From NCBI RefSeq assembly GCF_007655135.1, contig NC_045130.1, positions 39,490,605 to 39,554,604 on the forward strand: a DNA stretch of 64,000 nt. The letters run 5' to 3'. The DNA comes from Punica granatum. Its lineage: Eukaryota; Streptophyta; Magnoliopsida; Myrtales; Lythraceae. Made by a program: the position numbers and the translations under genes. The notes below the pieces were generated by a model, which worked only from the letters and a program-made list of their open reading frames with translations, searched no databases and was not told the origin of the DNA. The stretch's first letter is position 1; every line of letters begins with the position of its first letter. Below are positions 24,600 to 34,759 of this stretch, piece after piece.

Positions 24600-25500
24600 A
24601 AATACAATTTGGCGTTGGGGCTTCAATGATGATGATTTACGTCTATTAATTGTAATTGACTCGTGTTGCTTTTGATATCATTCGGGCGATAATCGTTCCC
24701 TCTAACCTCATTAGTCAAAAAGTTCCGGCTATAAATATGATTGTCGTAAGATTTTCTTATTAGATATGCTGACTCGATGAAATTGAATATCAGTTATGAT
24801 ATATATGCACTTAAGCACGCCCCATGACTCAAAAGAGTGCAACTCGCAGGGACAATTCGGTCATTGTGAATTAGACGTGGACCACAAAAGTTGTAGGAAA
24901 TTAAATAAAGAAAAGGAAAGCAGAGGGACCGAATTTTAAAAAAAAAATCCTGTCTTGAGCGGCAGTTGAGTAATCTGCACGTAGTCAACTATAGTTTGAC
25001 TGAAAAGAACAAAGACATGTCAGTAGTTGGGAAAAAATAATAATAATCGGCATTGGGCAAGGCATGCTTGCGCTTACCCGGTAATTAATTTATTTAAAAA
25101 TAAAAAAGAGAAAAAGAAAAGAAAAGGGTTTTTCTTTTTTCTTTTTCCATTTTCCAAAATATTTCTTTTTCTGTAAATATTCAAACAAACATTATGGACT
25201 CTGTCATTTATTATGATATCCTTTATTTAACTTTTCTTGACGGACGTGAAAGTATTGTATTAACCACAATTTATACATACTTTGAATTTTGCTATTTTAT
25301 TATTATTATTTCGTCTGGCAATTAATTTAAGATTTTTCTTCTTTTCCTCTTTTCCAATTTTTTTACTTTATTGTTGAATTATTAATAAAATAAAGTAATT
25401 TCCTTCCCCTTTTAATGCCCGAACCCCAATTTCACATCTGAAGAAAAAATTTCTGTTTTCACCGCAAATTGTTTTTCATTTTTCACTCCCTTTATTTTTC
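24600..25500. other. Intergenic DNA between MAP65-3 and the AHL gene
   Basis: The MAP65-3 3' end is followed by AT-rich sequence with T-rich and A-rich runs near 25080-25180. From about 25500 the sequence becomes the CT/TTC-rich leader of the AHL gene, with (GTC/CGT)n near 25733-25748. No coding frame, terminal repeat or RNA gene was recognised. Confidence 0.45.
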
Positions 25501-25861
25501 TGCAAGTTTCCGGCTGGTAATTTCTTGCTAAGCTTCACTCAAGCTGTAACCTTGAACTTCCATGGCGGTGTAGAAGGCTTCAGTCCTCAAGACCCACCTG
25601 CCGGAACATCCTTACCAAAGCCTTTGAGTGCGTATGAGTTCTCTTTTTTGGTTTCAAGTTCCGTTTAATTTCTGGGATTTTTTTTTTTGCTTCGAAAATG
25701 GGCTTCATTTCAGCAATGGCTTGATTATATTTTCGTCGTCGTCGTCGTTATCTTCTTCTTATTCTTTTCTTGTGAGCAGAGGCAGAGCTTTCATGAGTTT
25801 GATTACTGAGGTTTCAGAGGGTCGTTAGGGTTTTTCTTTGTGAGCGTGAGTTCATATATAA

Positions 25862-27828
25862 ATGGAGGGAAAGGAGGAAGTTATGGTGGGAGTGACGGTC
25901 ATGAAGGGCGAGGAAGCTCCGGAGAGCTACAGGGTGGCTCCCAGAACCGAAAGTCCACGTCAGCCTGATGGTCCCCCGGCTGCTGGTGCTGCTGCTGCTC
26001 CTGCTCCGGCGGCGGGGTCGGCTGCTCCGGCGAGCTCGGAGGTGAAGAAGAAGCGAGGAAGGCCGAGGAAGTACGGGCCCGACGGGGTGGCCCTGTCGCC
26101 AATGCCGATCTCGTCTTCCATCCCGCTGTGGCAGCAGAATAAGCAGAAGATCAAGAAGAAGCATAAACTTCAGTTCTACAGCTCAGGTGAGAATGAGACA
26201 TATTAAAAGAATTTCGGCCCCCCAAAGAATAATAATAATAAAAATAAAAAGTTCTTGCAATCTTAAGGTACGAGTTATTAGCCGTCGCCTCAGATCTGCC
26301 ATTGGTGACGCCACTGGTTCGGAGAAAGAGAACCAGAGGCTGTCTTTGAGTTTTAGGATTCCTCAATGTCTTCTTGTTCTGTTTTTGTCAGTTTTCCCCT
26401 TTATTTTGGAACACCGGTGGCTTTGAAGCGACAGTTTCTGAGGTAATAAAACGACCATTTTCTGAACAGTAACACGCTGAGCTGACAGAAACTGTGCAAC
26501 ATATGTCAATATTCATGTCGAATTACTAGTGTCTGATTAGACCCACCAATCTCGTTATTGGTCCGAGGTAGCTGAGTTACAAAATTTCCATGGCCTGTTA
26601 ATTCTCGACATCTGGGGAGAAACCGAGCATTGAGAAGTGAATCCCCGACTGGCAATTCGTAAACTCGCTTGCCTAAATTGTTTATAGATTTCATGAGATC
26701 TGGTTGTGTATCATCTGCTTTTTTTGTAGGAGAGAAGCTCGCATTCTTCGTTGGCGGTAACTTTACGCCACACATGATCACCGTTAATCCCGGTGAGGTA
26801 CGTGACATAAATTTTGCATCATTACTCCTAACAGAATCTATATACGTATTATATGAGTGAGAACAGGGGTTCTTGTGCCTCTCGGGTTTTAATGTTCCGA
26901 ATCTTACAGGACGTCACTATGAAGGTCATGTCGTTCTCTCAGCAAGGATCTCGAGCCATTTGTGTGCTTTCCGCAAACGGTACAATCTCGAATGTCACAC
27001 TTCGTCAACCTACTTCTTGTGGGGGTACCTTAACATACGAGGTGAAGTCATGATTCCTACGGCTCTTTAATTTAGGCTCGACTCATCTTTGTTTTCCAAG
27101 AACTACTTGGTTAGCTTATTTCTTTAAACGTCCTCTGTTGATGATTTTCCAAGATACTAATGGGACCTCGGTTGCTGCTTCGACTTTCTTTTTCCAGGAA
27201 AGAAATATCTCGGTTTTTGACATATTCTTATCATTCTGTGAGAAATCATCTGACATAAAATTCACGCGGCCATTTTTTTGTCAGTTCTAGAATTTTTCAC
27301 ATCGGAAGGCCTTTTTCTCTTTCTCCCACAGGGTCGATTCGAGATCCTCTCATTATCGGGATCGTTTACTCCAACTGAGAGTGGAGGAGCTGGGAGTAGA
27401 TCTGGTGGGATGAGCATTTCCTTGGCGGGACCCGATGGCCGCGTTCTTGGAGGAGGACTCGCAGGCCTCTTGATCGCTGCAGGGCCCGTGCAGGTAAAAT
27501 AGCCCATGTTTTCTCAAACCTCTGTTCATGTTTTTCTTCGACAACCAAGGTTCTGATATTTGCCAAATTTAAGGTCGTGGTTGGAAGTTTTATATCGGGT
27601 CACCAGCTGCAACAGAAGCCTAAGAAGCAACGTGCTGGACCAGCACCAACTCCTCCCAATGTGGCTGGTCGAGAAGAAATGGGCCGATCATGTGGCGGGT
27701 TGGAGCCGAATATTTCGTCAGCCTCCGCCTATAAAGCAGAGAACCCAGCGCGAATTGAGGACCCGGGGATTCTGATGACCGAGAATAACATTTCCTTCTC
27801 CGAAGAAGAATCTAACGGCCCCAGCTGA
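25862..27828 (+). CDS. AHL4: AT-hook motif nuclear-localized protein, AHL4-like
   Basis: A nuclear protein that binds AT-rich DNA through an AT-hook and oligomerises through a PPC/DUF296 domain. Five exons: 25862-26186, 26730-26797, 26910-27041, 27332-27493 and 27574-27828; 942 nt, or 313 aa. The AT-hook KKKRGRPRKYGPDG is at about residues 60-73, followed by LSPMPISSSIPL as in Arabidopsis AHL4. The PPC domain runs from GGNFTPHMITVNPGE through DVTMKVMSFSQQGSRAICVL, NGTISNVTLRQP and GRFEILSLSGSFTP to GGMSISLAGPDGRVLGGG and GPVQVVVGSFI. Where AHL4 has a second RGRGRG hook, this protein has NKQKIKKKHK, so only one true hook remains. The acidic tail is short. It lies next to MAP65-3 in the same orientation; from memory AHL4 and MAP65-3 are neighbours in Arabidopsis too. 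Confidence 0.92.
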
Positions 27829-28378
27829 TTATTTTCATTCCTAGGCCAGTTGTTTGTGGATGATCTGTTCCTAATTAATTTTCTACCTCTGTTATCTGTT
27901 GGTCTTGCCCTGCTCTTCTGAGGCAATGGCATGGATCACTTGAGGATCTCTGTCTCTGACAAGGTTAGGTTGTGACATTTGCTGATGATTCTGTGTACTG
28001 TTAGGCACTCCTTAGGTACTTCTCCTTCAATTGGTTAACAAATATTTCCGGATCATTGTTCGACTCGTAATTATTCTGTTTACAGTTGGTTATAACTCTG
28101 GCAGAGCTGGCTTAGATCGAGAAGTTTCACCGGAAGCCGAGAATGAGATCAAAATCATCAACAAGTACATAGTTCCAAACAGATCAAATCTAGCAAAAAT
28201 TGAGCCCTAGCATAATACTGTGATTGGAATCACCAAATGTTGCGGCATAAACAGAAACTGAACAAAATTCTATTTCTTCGATCTGGACCTGATAATTCAC
28301 ACGGTATTGTAAGTTTAACAGGGCTTCCCGAAGAGGCTTTTTCCACGAGAGAAGTGACCGTATGATCTGAGATCTATC

Positions 28379-29251
28379 TCACCTCTTTCTTTTCTTGTTT
28401 CCTGACGCACCACCCTTGTTGGAGTCCCTGAAATCATTAGTAGTCTCAGCAGTGTTCTGCTTCTTCATGCCCTTCTTCCCTCCAAACCCAAACTTTGAAT
28501 CCCGAAAATCCCTCTTCTTCATCTTTCCCTTCTTCCCGCCCTGCCAAGCTTTCCCTCCTGACCGATCTCCCGGGCTCACCCCAGGCCTCTTCTTGCTCGA
28601 CCTCTCGAAAGACTTCCCGTCCTCGAAATCTAGTGGCAAGTCGTTCCCCTTATCGGAAAACCCGCTCTGCTGCCTCTGTTTCCTCCACTTCTTGACAACC
28701 TCGATCTCCTCCTTCTTCTGCTTGGCCCTCTCCTTCTGCTTCTGGGCCTGGACCTCCTTGGCCAATTTCTTGGCTTCGCGAGCCTTCTTCCTCTCCTCAG
28801 CCTCCTCAATCTTCCTCTTCTCCGCCAGGAGCCGTCCCTTCACCTTCTCCATGTGGGAGTCTGACTTGACCATTTCAGCATAGTAGTCCGGAGGCCTCAG
28901 GAATGGGACCTCCATCTTCTGAAGCTTCTCAAAGGCCTGCCTCGTCCCCTCCAGCGCCTGTGTATAGAATGCAAGCTCCCGAGCGAGATCATCATTAACA
29001 TCTACCTCTTGCGCCTGATCGATATCGACGGTGAGCTTATCGATCCATGGCAGGTTCTGTGGCCAGCTGATGTCTCCCAACTTATCGAGGAGCCCCTCCG
29101 TGTCGTACACGGAGTCCTTCGAGGGCTCCGATAACTTCACATCCCCATCTTCCAGCTCGGATTCGGATTCAGATTCATAATCCTCATTCACTTGGTCTTC
29201 TTGCAACTCATCTTCATCAGATAAGCTCACTTCTCTGTCGGAGATTCCCAT
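28379..29251 (-). CDS. EBP2: rRNA-processing protein EBP2 homolog
   Basis: A nucleolar assembly factor for pre-60S ribosomal subunits, needed for 27S pre-rRNA processing in yeast. A single exon of 290 aa. The acidic N-terminus (EDELQEDQVNEDYESESESE, residues about 13-32) is followed by the conserved EBP2 core: LPWIDKLTVDI, DDLARELAFYTQALEG and KMEVPFLRPPDYYAEMVKSD with the flanking HMEKVK. A long Lys/Arg/Glu coiled coil (about 130-190) and a Lys/Gly-rich C-terminus ending in KKRKR provide nucleolar targeting. Length fits the plant family. It is divergent from nothing nearby and convergent with the AHL gene. Its upstream region carries a dense cluster of TGGGCY motifs, as expected for ribosome-biogenesis genes. 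Confidence 0.95.
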   Translation of the reverse strand: MGISDREVSLSDEDELQEDQVNEDYESESESELEDGDVKLSEPSKDSVYDTEGLLDKLGDISWPQNLPWIDKLTVDIDQAQEVDVNDDLARELAFYTQALEGTRQAFEKLQKMEVPFLRPPDYYAEMVKSDSHMEKVKGRLLAEKRKIEEAEERKKAREAKKLAKEVQAQKQKERAKQKKEEIEVVKKWRKQRQQSGFSDKGNDLPLDFEDGKSFERSSKKRPGVSPGDRSGGKAWQGGKKGKMKKRDFRDSKFGFGGKKGMKKQNTAETTNDFRDSNKGGASGNKKRKR

Positions 29252-29599
29252 GGAACAGACCTACGAAGCATAACAAGGAAAACCCATCTTCTCCAAATCA
29301 ATAAACAGCACGAAAGTTCCTCTTTTACGCAGCAAAAACCACCATAAAAAAAGAGTAAATTTGAAGAAAAGTGAACGCATCAAGGACAAAATTGAAACCG
29401 AAGCATCCTATTCCTACGCAAAACGAAGATCAAAGCCTCCCAGTAAAACCTTGTCCTCTACGAGGAAATACGCATGCAACGTCCACAAGGAGAAACAAAA
29501 GCCTGCGGAAGAGGACCAGAGAGATAACCTGAAAGTGCGGGGGCGGTCCTCAGTGAGCTGCAGCGGCGTCCTTTCCCGGTAGAGAGGCGGCGAGGGGTT

Positions 29600-29830
29600 T
29601 AAAGGTGAGATTTTTTGAAGAAAGGAAGAAGAGCTGAGTTGAAGGGAGGGTAGTGGTGATAAGGGGAGAGGGATATGGGCTTCCACTAAGGAGCCCTAAA
29701 GGCCCATCTACCTGTTTGAGTATTGGGCTCACCAGCCCATTCCATAATGAGAAGCCCAAATCTATGTGGCAAAGTTTCTTGGGCTATGGTCCACTGGGCT
29801 TTCATGCTAAGCCCACTAATTATGACGGGG
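29600..29830 (-). promoter_or_regulatory. EBP2 promoter with eight TGGGCY (site II) motifs
   Basis: TGGGCT/TGGGCC on either strand starts at 29676, 29701, 29724, 29734, 29753, 29780, 29795 and 29810. Site II elements of this form are bound by TCP factors and are enriched in plant ribosomal-protein and nucleolar-gene promoters. They lie 425-565 bp upstream of the EBP2 start codon, so the 5' UTR is probably a few hundred bases long or contains an intron. Confidence 0.7.
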
Positions 29831-29889
29831 CAACTACATTCCGTGCTTTTGACCCGACTCAAGCTGAAGAAAATCGTCAACACTAGTGG

Positions 29890-30660
29890 CCTTTAGTCCC
29901 AAACCTTTCGGGTTGTTTTTCCATTAAAAGTTGATTACATTTCTTTATTTGCGTTATTTGTGCCAGTAATTGGTTTATGTATGAGTGCTCTTGGGCTCAG
30001 TTGAATAAGCCTAATTGGATAGTTACGGGGCTAGTCCCTTTAGGAGGCTAGATTTTAGTCTCTTTTGACTGTTAGATCGATTTCATTTAGGGATTCATAG
30101 TATAAAAAGTTGATTGTACCATATAGAATAGCAGGCTAGATTGATTCCCGAAGAGGACTTTGAATATTTTCGCGGGTTGAGCCTAGTCTCCGAAATCAAT
30201 GTATAAAGATAAACAAATGATTCTTTCTTTCTCTGAAAGACAAACAAATGATTAAAGTTTAATCACATGGGCCAATCAGCATTATTAACACCGACACTGT
30301 TGATTAGATTTTGGAAATCATGTCGGATTAAGGACAGAATCTCTTGTTCTATCCATGTCATTTTCCTGAAAAGAATTGATTCTTTCACTTCTTTTTGACC
30401 TTTTCTTTTTTCTCCTTGATATTTGTATATTTCGTCAATTAGTGTCAAATTATGAACCTCATTCTCCAAGTCCAGCTTTTGTTAAATCACGTACAGTTTA
30501 ATGTTTTCTATAGACCCGCTTCTCAAGGAAAGAAATTTTACTCTCCAATATTGTCTCGACTACATTCGCCGGATGATATATTTTGTATCATGTGATTAAT
30601 CTTATTCATATTAAAAAAAAATCTTATTGATATTTCAATATAATGTATCTCGACTTATAT
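29890..30660. other. AT-rich intergenic DNA
   Basis: No coding frame of recognisable family. The short frame at 30263-30469 (-) has no domain. Words such as AATAAGCCTAATTGGAT and TTTCGCGGGTTGAGCC suggest old repeat fragments, but no boundaries could be set. Confidence 0.4.
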
Positions 30661-30667
30661 TCTCTAA

Positions 30668-31088
30668 GGTTACATTTGATTTGTCGAAAAAAATTGAAAG
30701 GAATATAATGGAATTGATATTTCATAATTTCCTCCATTTTTTACTTTAATATCTCTTTTATGAATTGGAAAGAGTATTCTTTTAGAATGGTTTTTTTTTC
30801 TCCAAATGGAATGATGTTTCCTTCAAAAATTTATTTAATTAATGTTCATTCCATCATTTCAATTAATCTTTATTTATCTATGATTCATTTTCTTTGAGAT
30901 TCATTATTCATATATTTAAATATATTTATAGAATTAAATCTCGATAAATAAATTCATTCTTTCTAATTACATTCTTCCACATTTTCAAATTCAATTAAAA
31001 AAAGATATTTTTCTCAATTAAATTATATTTCTCATTATAAAATCGATTTCATTCATTTTCATCATATTCCAGTGTATCAAACGTAATC
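30668..31088. mobile_element. MITE family with GRTTACRTTTGAT ends, copy 1
   Basis: Left end GGTTACATTTGAT (30668) and inverted right end ATCAAACGTAATC (to 31088) are terminal inverted repeats, extending inward as a GGAATATAATGGAATT-type sequence on both sides. TAA flanks both ends exactly (30665-30667 and 31089-31091). The interior is AT-rich and non-coding. A second member is at 40983-41346. The TWA target site fits the PIF/Harbinger-Tourist group. Confidence 0.85.
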
Positions 31089-31164
31089 TAAAAGATAAAA
31101 TGATTCTATGGAGGATGATCTTCAAAGTTTGGAGAGTTGTTTCTGAAATTAATGGTGCAAACAA

Positions 31165-31640
31165 CCCGAGCCAGTTCCGAATCTATAAGGCTCAAGCTCA
31201 GCTCGTTTATTTGCTAGTGAGATCGAGCTTAGGCTGGAGCTTGGTCAATCCTAAAAATCCAAGCTCAAGCTCAACTCGTTGACCGAAACGAAGGTTTGGG
31301 CTTGGGCTTAATAAGGCTTGACTTAGTGAAACGGAAAAGCTCTGACTTGTATAGGCTCGGATGAGATCAAACTTGTTTAAGCTCGAAACAAAATCAATAA
31401 TTATAAGCTTATAACCCATACAACAAATAATATCATGAAAGTATGATTAAATGATACCAATTACAACTTTCCCTTATGGGCTTATATTATGTGCGCCTAT
31501 AATAATATATATGAAAAAAAAAACTCATTTAAATTTGTGAGTTTTTCAAGTTAAATATTATTGAACTCGGCTCAACTTGCTTAACTAACGAGCTCGAACT
31601 TGATAAGATTGAATCTAAATTCGAATTTTTATTGAGCGAG
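31165..31640. repeat. GAGCTC/AAGCTC-rich dispersed repeat
   Basis: Repeated CAAGCTCAGCTCG, GAGCTTGG, AAGCTCAAGCTCAACTCG and AACGAGCTCGAAC words, partly inverted with respect to each other. Same style as 9120-9360. Likely a non-autonomous DNA transposon relic. Ends not resolved. Confidence 0.4.
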
Positions 31641-33390
31641 TATGAACCGTTCCCGAATCGTCTCATCTCATTTACGCCCTTAATTGAAACTCTTCCTTAC
31701 CTCCGTTACTATTAAGTTTGCTCTAATTTGGAAGAAACATTATACAAGAAAGGACAATAAAAAAAAACACGAACATACCATTGTTGTATAAGTACGTACG
31801 ATATATTTATTGTTTTGCTAAGAAAAAAACATGTGATGCGCTGATATTTTGAAAATTTGTCTACTTACTAAAAGTACCAATCAATAAAAACTCAAAATGT
31901 TATCTTGGACTTGTTCTGTCTCGAACCGGATAAACTCCAATCAATTGAAATGTCAATCATCCCAAAGAAAATTAATAAAAATAAAGAAGAAAGAAAATTA
32001 TTGGTCAAGTTATTTTTACGAGATCACGAAATATTCTCGATATGCTGTTTAATACTAATTTTTGTTCAATTATCAATTTAGTGTGTGCAATTAAGTCCCT
32101 AAAATGTCACCCATGGAATAGCCTTCTTTTTTCTTTTTTTTTTTGTAGAACTGGTCGAGATTTTTTGCTTGTGAGGTGGGAGCGGGACTTGTGTAGGGAT
32201 GGCCACAGGTTTATATAATAGGTGATTGACCAATTTTACCAGTTGGGTCATGAAAAGAGCTTAAAAATTGAAGTTAAAATCCCGGTAGCGTTTGAAAAAG
32301 GTATAGAATTTCACCTAAAAATTCATCCCAAACCCGTCGAGTGTAAATTTACTAAATTAAGGTTCATATTTCTCATAATTAGAAAATAATGTTTGTTATT
32401 TTCTTTTATTTTCCTTTATTTTAATTCTAATTTCTAATATGTGCAATAATTATTTAGTGTTATAGTGTTGTGATTTATTTTTCTCGAATATGTTATGAGA
32501 TTATAAGTGTTGTAATTTATTTTCTTTCGTACAATTATTTATTTGGAATTTATATTTGAATACTTTTTATTATTTGAATTTATATTTCTATTAATTATAT
32601 TAAACTATTTTCTATAAATTAAATATTATAATAAGTTCATATAAACTTTTCAGCAAACTTATCAATAGGAAAAAATGAGTTCTCAGTGGATCTCTGCTAA
32701 ATTAATTGGAAGAGTTTGAAAATTTTTCTTTAAAACCTTAATGGATTTAACAGGGGTTTATGATCGATTTTTCTTAATAAGTATAGAATAAATATAGCCG
32801 TCTCAAGCCCTTCTAATACGATCGCTACACTTGTGTGAAGCTGGTCTACTGCGTTGACCGCTCCGGCAAACTTTTTCGATAGTCGTCTGACATGTGGGAC
32901 CCAGCTCCCCTCCCTCCTAATAAACTTCTCTAAGTAGACGTCCTTCCCTCCCCACGCGATTCCCTATTCCATCTGTCCTCCATTCTCCGCAAATCACTGC
33001 ACCGTATGAACTAGTCAGTCACATACATACAATTCATAGAAAAACACTTCTAAGGTTTGATTGGGGCGTCAAATCATTACGAAGTCATAAATAAGTTGAT
33101 TGAAGGCATATAGAATATGTCAATGTTTCTTGTATTAAAAGAAAAGGCATGCGTTATCTTTTCACTATTATTGGTTCGTTACATGATTTATGAAATCATA
33201 ACCAAGTTAATTAAAAATATATAATGGATCAGGCCAGCTCGATACCGAAGAAAAAGACGTATCCAACCCATTAACTGTATCTTTAATATGTCTTATGTTT
33301 TGTGACGTGGGCGAGGATAGTATTCATTGTTAAGATTAAATCTATTAATAAAAATCTAATAACCTCATCATTATCAGTGCTCCTTTGCGT
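31641..33390. other. AT-rich intergenic DNA upstream of EXL3
   Basis: Low-complexity AT-rich sequence with no recognisable gene. From about 32810 composition becomes mixed, which may be the upstream regulatory region of the EXORDIUM-like gene. No specific motif is claimed except the TATA box listed separately. Confidence 0.4.
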
Positions 33391-33398
33391 TTATTTAT

Positions 33399-33409
33399 CT
33401 ATATATATG
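33399..33409 (+). promoter_or_regulatory. Probable TATA box of the EXORDIUM-like gene
   Basis: CTATATATAT lies about 130 bp upstream of the chosen ATG at 33536. It implies a transcript start near 33430 and a 5' UTR of roughly 100 nt, and it places the in-frame ATG at 33302 upstream of the transcript. That supports the shorter N-terminus. Confidence 0.5.
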
Positions 33410-33535
33410 TACAGGCGCTTCTCTCCTTTTAGGCTTTTATGTTTTATCACTCCCATAAGCACAACACAAGCACTATCCTCGCTTCTCTTTCTAATTAAAG
33501 ATAAAAAAAAAAACTTTTTATCACCACCATTGAGA

Positions 33536-34755
33536 ATGTGGCGGGGACGTACGGCTCCGTTCTCTCCTCCGGCCGCAGTTGCCCGCGCTACCCTGACCGT
33601 CCTGCTCGCTCTCCTTGTCATTATAAGCCCGACTGGTGCATGGCGCCCGTGGCCCCGCCTGGCCAATTCCAATGGCTCAGATGCCATGATCGGCGGCTCG
33701 AAGAAGTATGAGGGGTCGTCCGAGTTCGTGCACCTGAAGTACCACATGGGCCCCGTCCTCACGCCCAACATCACCGTCCATATCATCTGGTACGGAGTGT
33801 GGCATATGCCCCAGAAAGAGATCATCCGTGAGTTCATCAGGTCGATCTCCGCCACCAACGTGAAGCGCCCCTCCGTCGCCGGTTGGTGGAGCACTGTAAG
33901 GAAGTATACCGACCAGACTGGAGGGAACATCTCCGGCACGGTCCTCCTCGGTAAAGAGCGAGACGACCAACTATACTCTCATGGCAAGAGCCTCACTCGA
34001 TTATCGGTCAGTACTGTCGTAATCATAGTTATTATTTTGTTTATTTTGGTAAGACCTCGGGTTTTCACGACTCGGTTGGGGTGTCACTAAGGTTTATGCC
34101 AAAATTCTTTGTTATCCATAAAAAAAAAAAAAGAAAAATGCTCGAATTCTTTTGTTACTATATATGGTAACAGGTACAGTCTGTTATAAAAGCTGCGGTC
34201 ACGGCGAGATCGAGTCCTCTGCCGATCAATCCCAGCGGTGGGGTCTACCTAGTGCTCACATCCGAGGACGTTTACGTCCAGGATTTCTGCAACGACGTCT
34301 GTGGGTTCCATTACTTCACTTTCCCATCGATTGTCGGGGAAACTCTCCCTTACGCGTGGATTGGAAATAGCGCAAAACTGTGCCCCGCGGTGTGCGCGTA
34401 TCCTTTCGCCGTGCCAACTTATATCCCGGGGATCAAGCCTGTGAAGCCGCCGAACGGGGATATTGCTGTGGACGGGATGGTGAGCGTGATAGCCCACGAG
34501 ATCGCGGAGATGGCCTCGGACCCGCTGGCTAATGCCTGGTATGCAGGCGAGGACCCAAGCTTCCCCGTGGAGATTGCAGACCTGTGCGAAGGCATTTACG
34601 GGACGGGGGGAGGTGGGTCATACACGGGCCAGATGTTGAAGGCCAAGGATGGGGCCACCTACAACATGAATGGAGTCCGGAGGAGGTTCTTGGTTCAGTG
34701 GGTGTGGAACCATCTGGTGAGTTACTGCAGCGGTCCCAATGCACTTGACCAGTGA
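33536..34755 (+). CDS. EXL3: EXORDIUM-like secreted protein (EXL3-like)
   Basis: EXORDIUM/PHI-1 family proteins are secreted to the apoplast and promote growth downstream of brassinosteroid and carbon status; their biochemical activity is unknown. Two exons, 33536-34006 and 34174-34755, give 350 aa, usual for the family. The frame is open upstream to 33302, but MWRGRTAPF at 33536 is followed by a hydrophobic signal peptide (ATLTVLLALLVIISPTGAW), so I start there. Family motifs: LKYHMGPVLTPNITVHIIWY, SVAGWWSTVRKY, then VYLVLTSEDVYVQDFC, CGFHYFTFPS, VSVIAHEIAEMASDPLANAW, EIADLCEG and the terminal NMNGVRRRFLVQWVWNH. From memory, EXL3 sits beside LPA2 in Arabidopsis. The LPA2 gene is the next one here, which supports EXL3. 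Confidence 0.92.
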
Positions 34756-34759
34756 CTCC

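Noticed and set aside
28395..28883. Plus-strand frames opposite EBP2
   Set aside because: They are antisense shadows of the Lys/Glu-rich EBP2 coding sequence.
33302..33535. N-terminal extension of the EXORDIUM-like protein from the first in-frame ATG
   Set aside because: It would place the signal peptide internally and lies upstream of the TATA box. The ATG at 33536 gives the family's usual N-terminus.
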